This document shows, piece after piece, positions 34,443 through 45,772 of a DNA stretch of 64,000 nucleotides. The position numbers and the translations under genes are program-made. Every line of letters starts with the position of its first letter. Within the stretch, counting starts at the first letter, position 1. Source of the DNA: Emiliania huxleyi CCMP1516. Taxonomy: Eukaryota; Haptophyta; Isochrysidales; Noelaerhabdaceae. The stretch covers positions 167,347 to 231,346 of the forward strand of contig NW_005201025.1 of the NCBI RefSeq assembly GCF_000372725.1, read 5' to 3'. Under the pieces are notes generated by a model, which saw nothing but the letters and a program-made list of their open reading frames with translations, ran no database searches and was not told the DNA's origin.

Positions 34443-37400
34443 TCAAAGATGCTGATTGCTAGAACTGCCGTCTGGTGCAATTTCGACCACGGTTGGGTGG
34501 GCAGCCTCGCTCTCGCACTGCGCCACGGCCTCCTGTACCAGCGAATCGAGCTCTCGCAGCTTGTACAACTGCAGCTCCTTGTCGGCCTGGTTCGTGACGG
34601 TCACATCCGGGCTCGCGAGCGTGTCGATCGCCTCGTCCACGCTGCGACTCGCCCACCTATGCGGTAGGTTGTCAATGCGGAAGTGACAGACGAGGGCCTG
34701 GGCTTCCGCAGGTCTTCAGAGCGGCGTTCACATCATGATGAGCTCGGACGCCATGCCCTCCGTGGCCTGGTGGATAGGGACGACGGTGCAGCGCCGCTCT
34801 GCGGCGGGCGCCGGCCCGAGGCCGCCTCCTGAGGCCGCCTGCATGCTGCACCACGCCTCGAATTGCGTCCTAGAGCGTGGAGAGGAGGGCGAGAAACGGT
34901 CTAGAGAGGCGAAGAGTGGGAAAGTTGGCCGTGGAGCGCGCGCACCAGAAGCGGGAGAGGTAAGAGAGCTCCTGCAGAATGAGGACGGAGCAGCCGAGGT
35001 ACAGCAGGTTGACCTACGGAGACACGCTGCGAAATGGTATTGCTGCTCGCAAGAGCAGGCCTATACGCAAGAGCAAGGCGAACATTCTGCAGCATCCTCT
35101 TGAAGTCGACTTTCTCGGTCGGAGTTCGATTGCCCTGCGGCATGCACCTGTTGGGGGAGGGCGGAGGGTTGCATATACGTGGGGGCGATGCCACGCGATC
35201 GCATGGGGCAGCTCACCAGTAGTCGTACCAGACGAAGCTCACCTCGAGGCCGGCCGGGCTCTGAAGGTACTCGCGGATCGCCCGCAGCTGGGCGCCGCTC
35301 GCGTCGGGTGCGTCGGGCTGCTCCCAGCGGTGGCTCACGGCGAGGATGCTGCCTCGGTACGCGTGGCGGCCATATGCGAGGTGCCGCTTGAGCACTCGCC
35401 GCTGGATCCACTCCGGGTGCGCTGCCTGCATCTCCTGCAGCCGCGGCAGCGTTGTCTTGTAGCCAGCCTCTTCGAACTGCCCGGAGCGGATCACGTCTGC
35501 GTCGAGGAAGAGGAAGGTGCACTGCACGCCTTGCATCTCCAGCGCGGCGTCTGCGAGCGCGCGATTTGTCTCCTCTAGCACCTGGTTGCGCTCGCGCCGC
35601 CGCTTGGCAGCGATGGCGCCGATCACGGCTGCGAGCACGACAAAGAGACAGGTCGTGCCAAAGGTGAAAATGAGCATGGTGATCGCAATCCAATCGTCAC
35701 TGCTGAAGCCAAAGAGGGCGATGGCCTCGGAGCGATCCTCGATGCCGAGGAAGATGGAGCACCAGCCAGCCAAGACGAAGTTGGCGAGGAGCACAAGATT
35801 TGTTGCCTGCGCGAAGGGGGGAGGGGGGGGGGGGGGTCGAGTGAAGGGGTATTCATGAGCGTGTGAACACCGTCGGCAAGCGTGTCTGTGGTTTTCGTAG
35901 CAAGTAACGGTTTTCGAACCACGGCCAGCGCATAGTCCTCAAACTTTCGATACGGTTGCGTTGCCGCAAGCGCCGTCAAGTAGCAGGAAGAGAGCAGGAC
36001 CGCCACCACGAGTCGAAGAAAGGCGCGCTCCTCAGGGATCATCAGCACAATGCCGTTGAGAATCAGCTTGCGCGACAGCTCCAGCGCTTCCCACCAGAAG
36101 AAGGTCGTGGTGTACTCCTGGTGTAGGAACGCCGTGGCCCGCGTCAGCGGGGACGAGATCTTGGCACGCAGCGGCTTGTAGCAAGCAGTGAGCAGCGAAA
36201 TGTACAGGATCAGTGAGCCACCCACCCATACGCTGGAGAAAACGCCAGCGCGTTCGATGTTGGACCTGTAGGCATCGGTGTTGCACTCGATGCTCGGGTC
36301 ACGGCGCAAGTAGCTGATCATGTTGTCGTCCTGCCCGGGATCATCATACGCCTGCGTGGGAAGAGGGGTTGAGAAGACATCGAGTTGGCATGGGAGCGGG
36401 GGCAGGGTCGCCTGGCACAGCCACGCGCCAAAGATCCACGCGTTGACCCCCGGCACAAGTAGGAAGACGAGCACAAGGCTGACTGGCAGAAACTCGAGGA
36501 GGCCGAGTCTCGCCTCGCTCAGCCAGAGCTTCTGGTGTGGCGGGGGCGCGACGTGCCAGCGATAAGCTCGCAGCCCGACTCCCGTGAGCAAGAGCAACGC
36601 TATGAGACACACGGGAAGGAGCGTGACGGCGACGAGCTGGGGTCCACATTGGACCGGGAGAAAAGCCTTGGCCCAGTTGAGCGAAACCCAGTCGTTGAGC
36701 TTGTAGGTTGGTGACGTGAACTCTTCCGGGAGCCGCGCTGAGTAGGTGACGTCAAGAACCAGCGCTACTTGATAGAACCCGAGCAGGATCTTGAGCTTTG
36801 CCGTAAGGCTGAACGTGGCGAATGCGGCGACTGCGCGGTCGGCGAAGCGGAGAAGAGGGCCGATGCATGGCTTGCGTCGCAACATTGTCGTTGAGTAGAC
36901 CCACCCCGCGATGGCGCACGAGACAAAAAGGCCAACGAAGAGGGCGGCGATGTTGCCCACCATCACCCCGACTGAGGGACACTTCTCGCAAGTGCCGCTA
37001 TCACTTAGGTGGCTGTTATTGGCGCAAAGCTGGCACTCGGGGCCGGTGAAACCTGCTGCGCAGTAGCCATCGCCGTTCTTTCCCGCCTCGGAGCCGCCGA
37101 CGCACCGCCTATTTCCCGCCCCCCCAAAGTCGCGGCACTTGTAAAGCACGGCACTCTTGTCACTAGCGCGCCAAAAGCCCGGGAGAAGATCGATGGTTTC
37201 GATGGTGCTGTTGGCTGCACATTCGGCGTTGTTTGGGCAGCTTCTGCACTGCGGCTCGCCATCGTTATTCGTGTCGATTAAGTAATAGCCGTCTGTGCAA
37301 AATGGACACGTTACGCTGCCGTCAGTGCTGGAAAGAGGATGCTTGCACAATCTGCACTCCGACTCAGACGTGCTGTAGAAGCCCGGTCGGCACTTGATGC

Positions 37401-38496
37401 ATTCCTTCGCGCCAGGACCGTCTGTCGACCAGCCCTCAGGGCACGCCAAGCAGAATCCCTGGCCGCTGGCGTTCGAGTACGTCCCGGCTCTGCACGGTCG
37501 GCAAGTCGCCGCGCTGGTTTGCGCAGTGTCGCCCGAGTAGGTGCCGGCAGGGCAGTCGTCACAGGCCTCAGCCGAGGCGAGGCCAGACTTGTTCGACCAC
37601 GTCCCGACCGGGCATCTCTTGCAAAGGCCGAAGTCGACCGCGCCGCTGTAGGTGCCCGGGTCGCACTTGGTGCACCTCGAGGCGCCAACCGGCGACGACT
37701 CGCCAGGAGGACAGGTTTCACACTGCCCGGAGCCGGCCGCCGAGTAGGTCCCAGCGCGGCAGGGCTTGCATGCATCGCTGCTGTTGCTACCCGTGGCCGC
37801 TCCAAAGGTGCCGGCAGGGCAGTCGTCACAGGCCTCGGCCGACGCGAGGCCAGACTTGTTCGACCACGTCCCGACCGGGCATCTCTTGCAAAGGCCGAAG
37901 TCGACCGCGCCGCTGTAGGTGCCCGGGTCGCACTTGGTGCACCTCGAGGCGCCAACCGGCGACGACTCGCCAGGAGGACAAGTGTCGCACTGCCCGGAGC
38001 CGGCCGCCGAGTAAGTCCCAGCGCGGCAGGGCTCACAGGCGTCCGAGCTGTTCTCGCCCGTCGATGACCCGAAGCTGCCGGCGGCGCAGGGCGTGCAGTC
38101 GCCGGCCGAGGCGAGGCCAGGCTTGTTCGACCACGTCCCGACCGGGCAGCGCTTGCAAATGCCAAAGTCGTCGGCGCCGCTGTAGGTGCCCGGCGCGCAC
38201 TCGTGGCACTCGGACGCGCCGGACTCGGAGGACGAGCCCTCGCCACACGCCAAGCAGAATCCCTGGCCGCTGGCGTTCGAGTACGTCCCGGCTCTGCACG
38301 GTCGGCAAGTCGATTCATCCTGCGCGCCAATCGCCACGCTGAATGTGCCAGCAGGACAAGACGTGCAGTTTCTCGTCGAGCCGAGCCTGCCGCCGGGGCC
38401 GTACGTGCCGGGGCCGCACTCGACGCAGTTCGGGACAGCTGTCGTCCACCTCAGTGAGACGACGAGCATGGACGTCAGCAGGGAGATGTCCTTCAT
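34443..38496 (-). CDS. GCC2/GCC3-repeat multi-pass membrane protein with C-terminal SHRW/DYWCMPQG domain
   Basis: Six exons (38496-35926, 35806-35217, 35147-35084, 35013-34946, 34869-34732, 34656-34443) give 1214 residues with all phases consistent. A signal peptide (MKDISLLTSMLVVSLRW) precedes about nine Cys-rich GCC2_GCC3 (ephrin-receptor-like) repeats such as CPAGTFGAATGSNSSDACKP and CRAGTYSAAGSGQCETCPPG (residues 25-400). Roughly eight transmembrane helices lie between about 480 and 930, including a loop between EDYALA and TNLVLLANFVLAGW. The cytosolic C-terminus has SILAVSHRWEQPDAPDA, then across junctions VWYDYW-CMPQGNRTPTEK, VNLLYLGCSVLILQELSY, SRFWTQFEAWCSMQ and SPDVTVTNQADKELQLYKL. 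This C-terminal domain recurs in protist proteins; its activity is unknown to me. Overall it looks like a cell-surface sensor. Confidence 0.85.
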
Positions 38497-40195
38497 GTTT
38501 GCGTAGGAGCCGAGCACGAGAAATCAGCTCGCCGGTGAAGGCAGTGGGGGGCGCCCAGTAGGGCGCCGGCACCCCAGCGTAGAGGGCCTCGTGTAGCCCT
38601 CCCTTTGGTATCAATAAATCAGCTTCACAAGAGTAGATTTAGTGCACACACACAACAGAGATTTTTCTTTTTCTTTTGAGCTGGGTGTGCCGCCGCGCGG
38701 CGCTCGCGCGGCGGGCGGCGGTGTGGGTGTGTGTGTGTGTGTGGGGGGGGGGGGGGTCGGGGGCGCGCAGGACAGAGGCTCGACGATCATCGGCTCGCCG
38801 AGGGGGGAACGAGGAGGGGGGATGGGCGGTCGGCGTCGGGGTAGAAGCAACAGGGCGTACGGGGTAGCCGTCACTTTCCTGCCTCAAAAGGGCGGGGCTG
38901 TCCCGGAAAGTGAGAGACGCCGGGCAGCGTGGCGCATCATCGAAACCTCCCATACGTATTCGTGGCTCCTCCTTCGCTGTCCCATCTCCTCATCTCTTTC
39001 CCACCCAGGCGGGTCGGGGGTCGGGGGGGCGGCGGGGGGGTGCTGGGTGCGGTGCGGTGCGTGCAATCGTGTGTTTGGCGTCATGTTGTGTGTGCCTTCG
39101 CTTGTTTCTATTAACAACGAAGTCTAGCTCAAAAGAACAAGGAGCCCCGCGCGCCATCACGCTCCTCTAAATTTATGGTTGACCGCGTGCCGGCCAACAT
39201 TCCGGCGACTGCGCGTGGATGGAGCAAAACGGCGTGCGTGGGGCACTTGGGAGAGGCGCGATCTTGCAGAAACATTGTCATTGCTAGGTTCAGGTTGAGG
39301 CGTGACATTTGGGTACAAGGCCAACCGACCATGTGCATCAAGAAGCGCTGCAGCTCCTAGTGGCAGGCAACCGCGGCACACGCTCGGCAGGGTATCGCGT
39401 CTCGCTCGGGCGGTGCGGCCGACGCGGCGCCGCGCCTGCTCGGAGCAATCGTAGCCTCGGTCGCCGCCGCTCGCGGGCACAAACATCTTGAGCAAAAGGA
39501 ATCGACGCGATGTACAAATCGACGCAGACGAGAGCAGGGCAGACCCGGGGACTGGGGAGCCGGAGCAGACGGCGTCGGCCGCCGAGGGAACGTTGGGAAG
39601 AGGCACGAGGAGGGCGGCGACCTCAACCGACTATGGAGGGCCCGTCAGCAGACGACGCAGGGCAGACGACGGTGAGGCGGAGCAGTCGCGCAGGGCGAGA
39701 CGAGGGGCAGGACTTTGCGGAGATCAGCAGGAGGATGTACGAAAAGATTAGGAGCACGCGGGACCCGAGGGACCATGTGGAAGACGGCTAGTAAGTGCTA
39801 GTCCCCCATCGGGAGGACGACCCCGGCTAGTCGCCGACCACACCCACAAAGAACCCTGCACAAAGATCGCACGAGCGGGGACCTGTTCCTTTTTACCCAT
39901 CTCACAGTACACAGAGTAGAGGTGTCCGTTTTTATTTATTTGTCTATGGCGCGCTCTGGGCGCCGCGCGCGCCGCATGCGCCTTGCGCGGGGGTAAACCG
40001 GTACCACGCTGATCGCTGTATTTTACGCTTACGCGGGTTCGCGGCTCTCCTTTAGAGTTTAGTCTCAGTTTGGTGGGGGGTGGGTCGAGCTAAACAACGG
40101 GTGGAGAAACACACGGGCGAGGAGGGGAGGAGGTGGGAGCAAGAGCAAGCCGACGGCATGCGCCAGCGGCTGCCGCTGCGGCGGGTGGCGCGCAT
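38497..40195. other. intergenic, no gene firmly supported
   Basis: Contains G-rich low complexity (38720-38830, 39000-39060). A short plus-strand frame near 39510-39791 ends DFAEISRRMYEKIRS; it is possibly coding but unsupported. Confidence 0.45.
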
Positions 40196-43100
40196 CTAGA
40201 ACGGGTTCCAGCCCGACCCCATCGAATTCCACCCCTTTCGCTCGAAAATCTCCTCGCTGGCGCTCGCCTTGCGGAATCCCGTCTCCTTGGCCGCCCGCGA
40301 CGCCGCCCTCGCCGACCGCGTCTCGGCATTTGCGGGCCGCTCGCCGCGAGGCAGCGGCGGCGGCGTCAGCTCGAGCTCGCCAACCTCCGAGTTGAGGTTG
40401 CGCGACGGCCGGACTCCTAGCCCGGCCCACTTTGCCTCGTGCGCCTGCAACGGTGTGAAGACCACGGCGTGAATACACCGAGGTCGGGGTGGGAAGACGA
40501 TCTCGGGCGGTGATCTCGGCGCGCGAGATTCGACTACCTCGGCGCCATCTCGGCGCCATCTCGGCTCTCTCTGCGCGCCATGATCTCCGCTAGCGAGGGG
40601 AGCATCGTGGCGATGCGGCCGTTGAAGGGCGCGAGGTCGCGCAACGTCCAGCCCTGCCTCAGCAGGTGGAGGCGGATGCGCAACGCAACCTCCCCGCCGA
40701 GCCTCCTCTGGCACGCGTCGAACATCGTGCTGATCAGCGCCGTGTCGGGCCGGATGCCGCGCGCGTGCATCTCTGCCCACAGATGCAGCGCGCGCACCGC
40801 CGCCTGCGAGGTGTCCCTCGCAACCAGCGGGTTGATGAGTGTGGCAAAGGTCACCTAAGGTAAGGTAAGGTAAGGTAAGGTGAGGTAAGGGAAACGTCTC
40901 CGCACACACAAAGTGGTGGGGCAAGGGGGGGCGACCCTCGCATCTCCACGCCCGGGACACGGGCGGGAGCCCTCGCACGGCATTCAAAGTGCAAGCACCG
41001 GCCCGGTGCACGTGGCTCGTGGGTGCGCAGCCTGCCCCTCCCTCCCGACAAACCGACTCACCTTGTCGATGGTCGCGTTCAGGAGCGGGGAGCGCTTCGC
41101 CTCTTGGAACGCCTGCAGCGCCTGCGTCAGCTGGCCGCACCGCGCGCACGCGTCGATCCACGAGTTGAGCGCGACGGCGTCCACCTGAGACGGTGGGGAG
41201 ATCGGGGGAGATAGGGGGAGAAAGGGATCCACGAGTTGCGCGACGGCGTTCACCTCGAGATATGGGGAGATATGGGGAGATGTGGGGAGATGCGGACGCC
41301 TGGTTCGCCGCGCTGAGCAGCTCCCACATGCGTCGCGCCTGCAGGAAACGTCCAGGAAGGGTCCAGGAAAGGTCCGGGAAAGGTCCAGGAAAGGGCAGCT
41401 CCCACAATGCGGCGCGCCTGCGGCAGCTGCCGCGCCCGCCCGTATCCGGCGAGCAAGATGGAGAGCGAATACGCGTCCGGGGGCGCCGCGCGATGCCCGT
41501 CCATCGCGTTGAGCACCCGCCGCGCCGTCTCCAGGTCGCCCACGTCCACCAGCGCCGCGAGGAGCGCGTTGCATACGCGCGTCGGCACCCGCCGCCGCGC
41601 GCCGCCGCCGCCGCGCGCAGCGACGGCGGCCGCCGCAAGGCCGGCGAAGCGGCGCGCGGCGTCGATTGTGAGGGAGCGGCTGCGGCGGTGGGGCGGCATG
41701 CCCCCCACCAAGGACGCTCGCGGCCCAGTCGCCGCCATCAGCGCGCCCTGCCGCTGGACCGTGTACCGAACCACCTATGAGACCAAACCCTGGCTCCGCA
41801 CCGCCCACCGCACGAGGCTTGGAGGCTTGGAGGCTCGGAGGGACAAGCAAGCCACCCGACTGCTCCCCAGGGTGACCTCTGGCAAGCGAGATGGGAACAC
41901 CGCCAGGGGGGGGGGGTACGGGGGGGCGGGGGGGCGTACTGTCATGAGTCCTCCCAGAGGATGCCAGGGACCAATGATGTGTACTACCGACCACCTCGGT
42001 CAAGTCCGGGCGCGGAGGCTTGCACAACCCCACAATCATCGCGCACTCCACGTCGTGCAGGAAAGACGCGCTGTCGGTGACCCGCCAATCGCCGCCGCCC
42101 CTACCGCCACCGCCGCCGCCGCCGCCGCTGCCGCCGCCGTCGCGGCCGCCGCCGCGGCCTGGGGCCGTCGCCCCATCGCGAAGCAACTGCCCCACGTGCT
42201 GCGCGGCCTAGCGTTGCCGCGCTCGAAGCAAGCCGTGAGCAAGGGGGTTGCGGTGAACGAATTCGGCTGCACGCCCGCACGCACCTACAGGGGCGAACGA
42301 AGGCGGCGGTATGCCCGGCNNNNNNNNNNNNNNNNNNNNNNNNNNNNNNNNNNNNNNNNNNNNNNNNNNNNNNNNNNNNNNNNNNNNNNNNNNNNNNNNN
42401 NNNNNNNNNNNNNNNNNNNGAAAAAAAAAGGAAGGGGGAAGAGGAGGGGGAAAGAAAAAAGGGCGGGGAGGGGGGAAGAATAAAAGGGGAGGGGGGGAAG
42501 GGTGAAAAAGAAAGGGGAGAGGGGGGAAGTGAGAAAGGGAAAAGAAGAGAATCGGGGGGAAAGGGAGGGGGAAGAAGAAGAAAATAAATAAGGTGGGAGA
42601 GAGGGCGACAAAAAGGGAGGGAAAGGAGGAAGAAAAAAGGAAAAAAGGGGGAAAAGGTAAAAAGGGGGAGGGGGGGAAAGGAAAAAAAAGAGGGAGGGGG
42701 AGAAGAAAAAAAAGAGGGAAAAAGAGAAATGGGGGGGGGGGGGGGCACCATCGAGTGCAGCAGGGGCAGCACTTCCCCCTCCAGCGCCGCGCCTGCAGGA
42801 GAGGTCCGGGACAGGTCAAGGAGAGGTCGAGGAAAGGGCGACGCCTCCGCCTCGCGCAGCGTGCCCTCCCTCGCCAAGCCTCGCAGCACCGCCGTGTACG
42901 CGTACACGTCGGGAGCCGGGCGGAGAGAGTGCCGCGCTGCCGCCGCCGCCGCCACCCTTGACAGCCGCAACGGCTCCGCCCCCGCTCCCCTCGCCGCAGC
43001 CTCCGTCCCCGCCACACCACCCGCACCCGGCGCGGCGTGGCCGCCGCCGGTGCGGGCGAGCGCGGCGAGCGCGCGCTGCGCGGCGGCGACGCGGCGGTGG

Positions 43101-44223
43101 CGCACGAGCGCCGCGACCAACGTATTGTACGTGACGGCGTCGGGGCCTACGTGGTGAAGACCTCTCCTTGACCTAGACCTTTCCTTGACCTTTCCCGGAC
43201 CGTGCCTTGGGGGCGGGAGGGCGGTGTCTCGTGCATAGTCGTCCTTGCACACCGCGTGAGTACACGGGCTACGAACACGGCGAGTACAGCGGACTACGGC
43301 CGAATCCGGCAGAGGACGCGTCCTCTCGAGCGCTGGGTGGACTACAGGACTACGTCTTCCCCTTCTAGGGCGGCTGGGCCTGCGGGGCCGAGGCGCGAGC
43401 GCATGCGGCGGAGCACGCCAAATGCGCGGCGAAGGGAGCGCGCGCGCTGGCGCGGCGTGCCGCGCCGCGTGGCGTAGCCGCGCAGCAGCGTGTTGTACGT
43501 GCGCGCGGACGGCGAGACCACGCGCTCCGTCACCATGTCCCTCACCACCAGCTCCGCGTTGGTCATCCGGCCGGAGCGGGTGAAGGCGTCAATCGCGGCG
43601 TTGCAGGTGGCCAGATCTGGCTGGACGCCCGCGCGACGCATCGCGACGTAGATCTGCTTGACGCGCCGCCAGTCGCCCGAGCGGCCGTGCCCCTTGATCA
43701 GCGTGCAGTACGTCACCTGCCCGAGTGGCATGCCCCTCGCCTGCATCCACGCCAGCAGACCGGCGCACTGCTGCATGCGGCCCCGGTCGGCGAGAGAGTT
43801 GAGCACAATTTGCACGAGGCGCCCCGCCTCGTCCGCCGTCTGCGCGCCCGCCGCGCGCCCGCTCCGCAGCTCGAGGTGCGCCCGCAGCGTCCTGTCGGCG
43901 GCCTCGAGCTGGCCAGACTTGGAGAGGCCGTGGAGGAGCGCGGCGATGTCGCGCCCGCTCGCCGAACCCGTCACATTGTACCCCGCCTCCCCGGTGCGCG
44001 GCACAACCACGCCGTCGATCTCGTACGCCGCGCGGAAGCACGGCACGAACCGCACCTCTCGCGGCGCGCGGATGGCGGCCAGGCCGCCCGCCGGAGGCTG
44101 GAGCGGGCAGGTCGGCGCGGAGTGCGGCTGAGCGCCGAGGCTCGCGGCGGCCGCGGCAGAGTGGCCGGGCCGCCCGCGGATCAGCACGCCGGCCACCAGG
44201 AAGGCGGCCGGCAGGACGACCAT
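40196..44223 (-). CDS. pentatricopeptide repeat (PPR) protein
   Basis: Exons (minus strand): 44223-43380, 43146-42856, 42792-42749, 42284 to about 42215, about 42205-41995, 41774-41418, 41338-41300, 41184-41062, 40854-40579, 40444-40196. PPR helices recur throughout: QVTYCTLIKGHGRSGDWRRV, GVQPDLATCNAAIDAFTRSG, then across junctions GPAG-PDAVTYNTLVAALV, LLHSM-VRAGVQPNSFTATP, RRVPTRVCNALLAALVDVGD, Q-VDAVALNSWIDACARCGQ, IDK-VTFATLINPLVARD. PPR proteins bind RNA one base per repeat and usually act in plastids or mitochondria; the hydrophobic Ala-rich N-terminus could be a targeting peptide. The E3/E4 intron contains the assembly gap. Between 42215 and 42205 the frame must shift without a credible intron, so an error or pseudogenisation is possible there. 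The stop is at 40196. Confidence 0.8.
40445..40578 (-). mobile_element. introner family A copy A6 (PPR last intron, 3' half only)
   Basis: GC-AG intron with the variant 3' end CCCACCCCGACCTCGGTGTA. Flanking repeat GCGCGC versus GCGCAC. Joins SLAEIM-AHEAKWAGLG. Confidence 0.65.
40855..41061 (-). mobile_element. introner family B copy B1 (PPR intron)
   Basis: 207-bp GT-AG intron between ATCGACAAG and GTGACCTTTGCC. Holds the whole family B body and a (CCTTA)n tail that supplies the AG acceptor. Flanking repeat AGGTGA. This copy proves that family B sequence is spliced in at least one gene. Confidence 0.85.
41185..41299 (-). repeat. PPR intron with duplicated start of the next exon
   Basis: Contains GAGGTGAACGCCGTCGCGCA, a second copy of the downstream exon start CAGGTGGACGCCGTCGCGCT, embedded in CATATCTCCCC tracts. 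Confidence 0.8.
41339..41417 (-). repeat. 79-bp PPR intron between long direct repeats
   Basis: GCAGGCGCGCCGCATTGTGG at the donor side repeats as GCAGGCGCGACGCATGTGGG at the acceptor side (about 27 nt including the following GAGCTGC). The intron body is CTTTCCTGGACC/CTTTCCCGGACC minisatellite. Confidence 0.85.
42285..42748 (-). other. PPR intron containing the assembly gap
   Basis: Donor after CTCGATG, acceptor CCCTGTAG. The body is poly-C followed by purine-only (plus strand) low-complexity sequence, probably poor base calls, and 100 Ns at 42320-42419. Confidence 0.7.
42320..42419. other. assembly gap (100 N)
   Basis: Run of exactly 100 N; the true size is unknown. Confidence 0.99.
43147..43379 (-). 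mobile_element. introner family A copy A7 (PPR intron 1)
   Basis: 233-bp GC-AG intron starting GCCCAGCCGCCCTAGAAGGG. Flanking repeat GCCCAGCCG versus GCCCCGACG. The 3' part contains CCGGGAAAGGTCAAGGAAAG minisatellite. Confidence 0.8.
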
Positions 44224-44350
44224 GGGCCCAAGGTGAAGCCCCTCGCAGGCAGGTAGATCTAGCGATTCGCGGAGCCGACTGAGGATCGCGGCTTGGAAGC
44301 TTCCATTGAATGCGTTTTTTTAACTGTGCGGTTTTGCTGTTCACAGATAG

Positions 44351-44381
<31 letters not shown>

Positions 44382-45772
44382 TGTGTGTGTGTGTCCACGT
44401 TGGAGCCAGGTGTGGTGTGGGCGCGAGAATAGCTCCGCCGTTCATGGAGGCAACCGATGCGAGTCGACTGGTGTGTGTCGTCGTGGTTTCGTATCAAGAA
44501 TACTCACTCACACTCACAGACAGACGGTACTATGGTCACCAGTTAAACGAAAATTCGACTTTGAGGGATCATATCTCAAAAGGCTGGGTGAGAGCATAGC
44601 ATTATTGTTGCATATTATGCCACATAAGGTCAAACTTGACCCCACAAGCATCAAGAACCCGATGCTCCGGCTCGACTGTGCCGGCACACTGCCTCCTCGC
44701 GCACGCTGCTCGCAGGCCGTTGCGGCCCGTGGTGCACCGGGTTTGCAAGAGCCAAGATGGTGGCGTTTGTGTGTGTGAGTGAGTATTCTTGATACGAAAC
44801 CACGACGACACACACCAGTCGACTCGCATCGGTTGCCTCCATGAACGGCGGAGCTATTCTCGCGCCCACACCACACCTGGCTCCAACGTGGACACGCCCA
44901 TAGCTGGGGACACTACTAGGTCACGCATGGCATCACAGAAGTTTTATCTCTGGGCCCCGAAAGGCATCTCTAGCAGTGTCGTTACACATGCCCCCTCCCC
45001 TCCTGGGCGCATGCGCCTCACGTCTCGCCAGAGCATAAGCCCTTGGCGTGTGGCGAGACGAGTTTTTCGCCATCGCCGCGAGCAGCAAGCCGCCCGCCGC
45101 AAACAGCCGGAGGCCTCGCCGCGGCACTGGCTGCGCCGCGGTCCCGCACCCGTCGACGCAGCACACACACACACACTGGCGTTTGGACATCCCAACCATC
45201 ACACAAGACAGCCTGTAGGTGATGGCGGGACGGCGCAGTGTTTGTGGCACTCGGCAGTAGGCACCCGCTGCACGGCCCCGCTGTCGGCTCTCGCGGCTGC
45301 GGAACCGTGTGTATCGCGCGCCTTGCGAACCGGCCCCAGAAGGGGACGGTTCGGGCGAGTGTGGCAGCTCCTGCGCTAGTATGGGCACCCTCTATCATAG
45401 CACTACTGATCCTGGTCATTAGAGCTGCCAGGGAGCGTCAGGAGCCGGTAGGAGTCAAAACCCCTCATATTTGAGACATCGTGGCCCATATTCTCGCACA
45501 ACGAGCCCTTTGTCAACCGAACGATCCGCCCCCCCCCCCCCCCGGTGTGTGTGGTGCGACTCCCCCCGCCTTGTTTCGAAAAATAAAAAGAAGCCCACAC
45601 GTTGATTGTGTCGCGCCCGGTTTTCCTGGAGGTTTCCGAATTTAAAGAAATACGTGCCCACGTTTGATATGTGGACGGAGGGGAACAACTCCTGGGGGCT
45701 GCATCGCCTTGTCCGTGCTGCCCACGCTCGCGCTCGCGGACCACCACCGTGGACGCGAGGGGGCGGCCAAGC
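44224..45772. other. intergenic with a foldback repeat
   Basis: No gene firmly supported. Contains a (GT)n tract near 44351-44392, the inverted repeat described separately, and a 17-nt poly-C run near 45530. Confidence 0.5.
44393..44893. mobile_element. inverted-repeat (MITE-like) element
   Basis: Arms of 121 bp (44393-44513 and 44773-44893) are reverse complements around a 259-bp spacer. They begin GTCCACGTTGGAGCCAGG and end TGAGTGAGTATTCTTGATAC in inverse sense. Half of one arm recurs at 63112-63172. No coding capacity. Confidence 0.75.

Noticed and set aside
35623-35900. Read-through of the membrane protein frame past 35926 (SLDPPPPLPPSRRQQI)
   Set aside because: A GC-AG intron at 35807-35925 joins EDYAL to ATNLVLLANF and keeps a transmembrane helix; the read-through crosses a poly-G tract.
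39488-39791. Small gene ending DFAEISRRMYEKIRS
   Set aside because: Two overlapping frames are equally open, with no start context, splice evidence or family motif.
41407-42483. Long plus-strand frame running into the N gap (and minus-strand frames crossing it)
   Set aside because: Undetermined bases are counted as open codons; the minus-strand PPR exons explain the coding signal.
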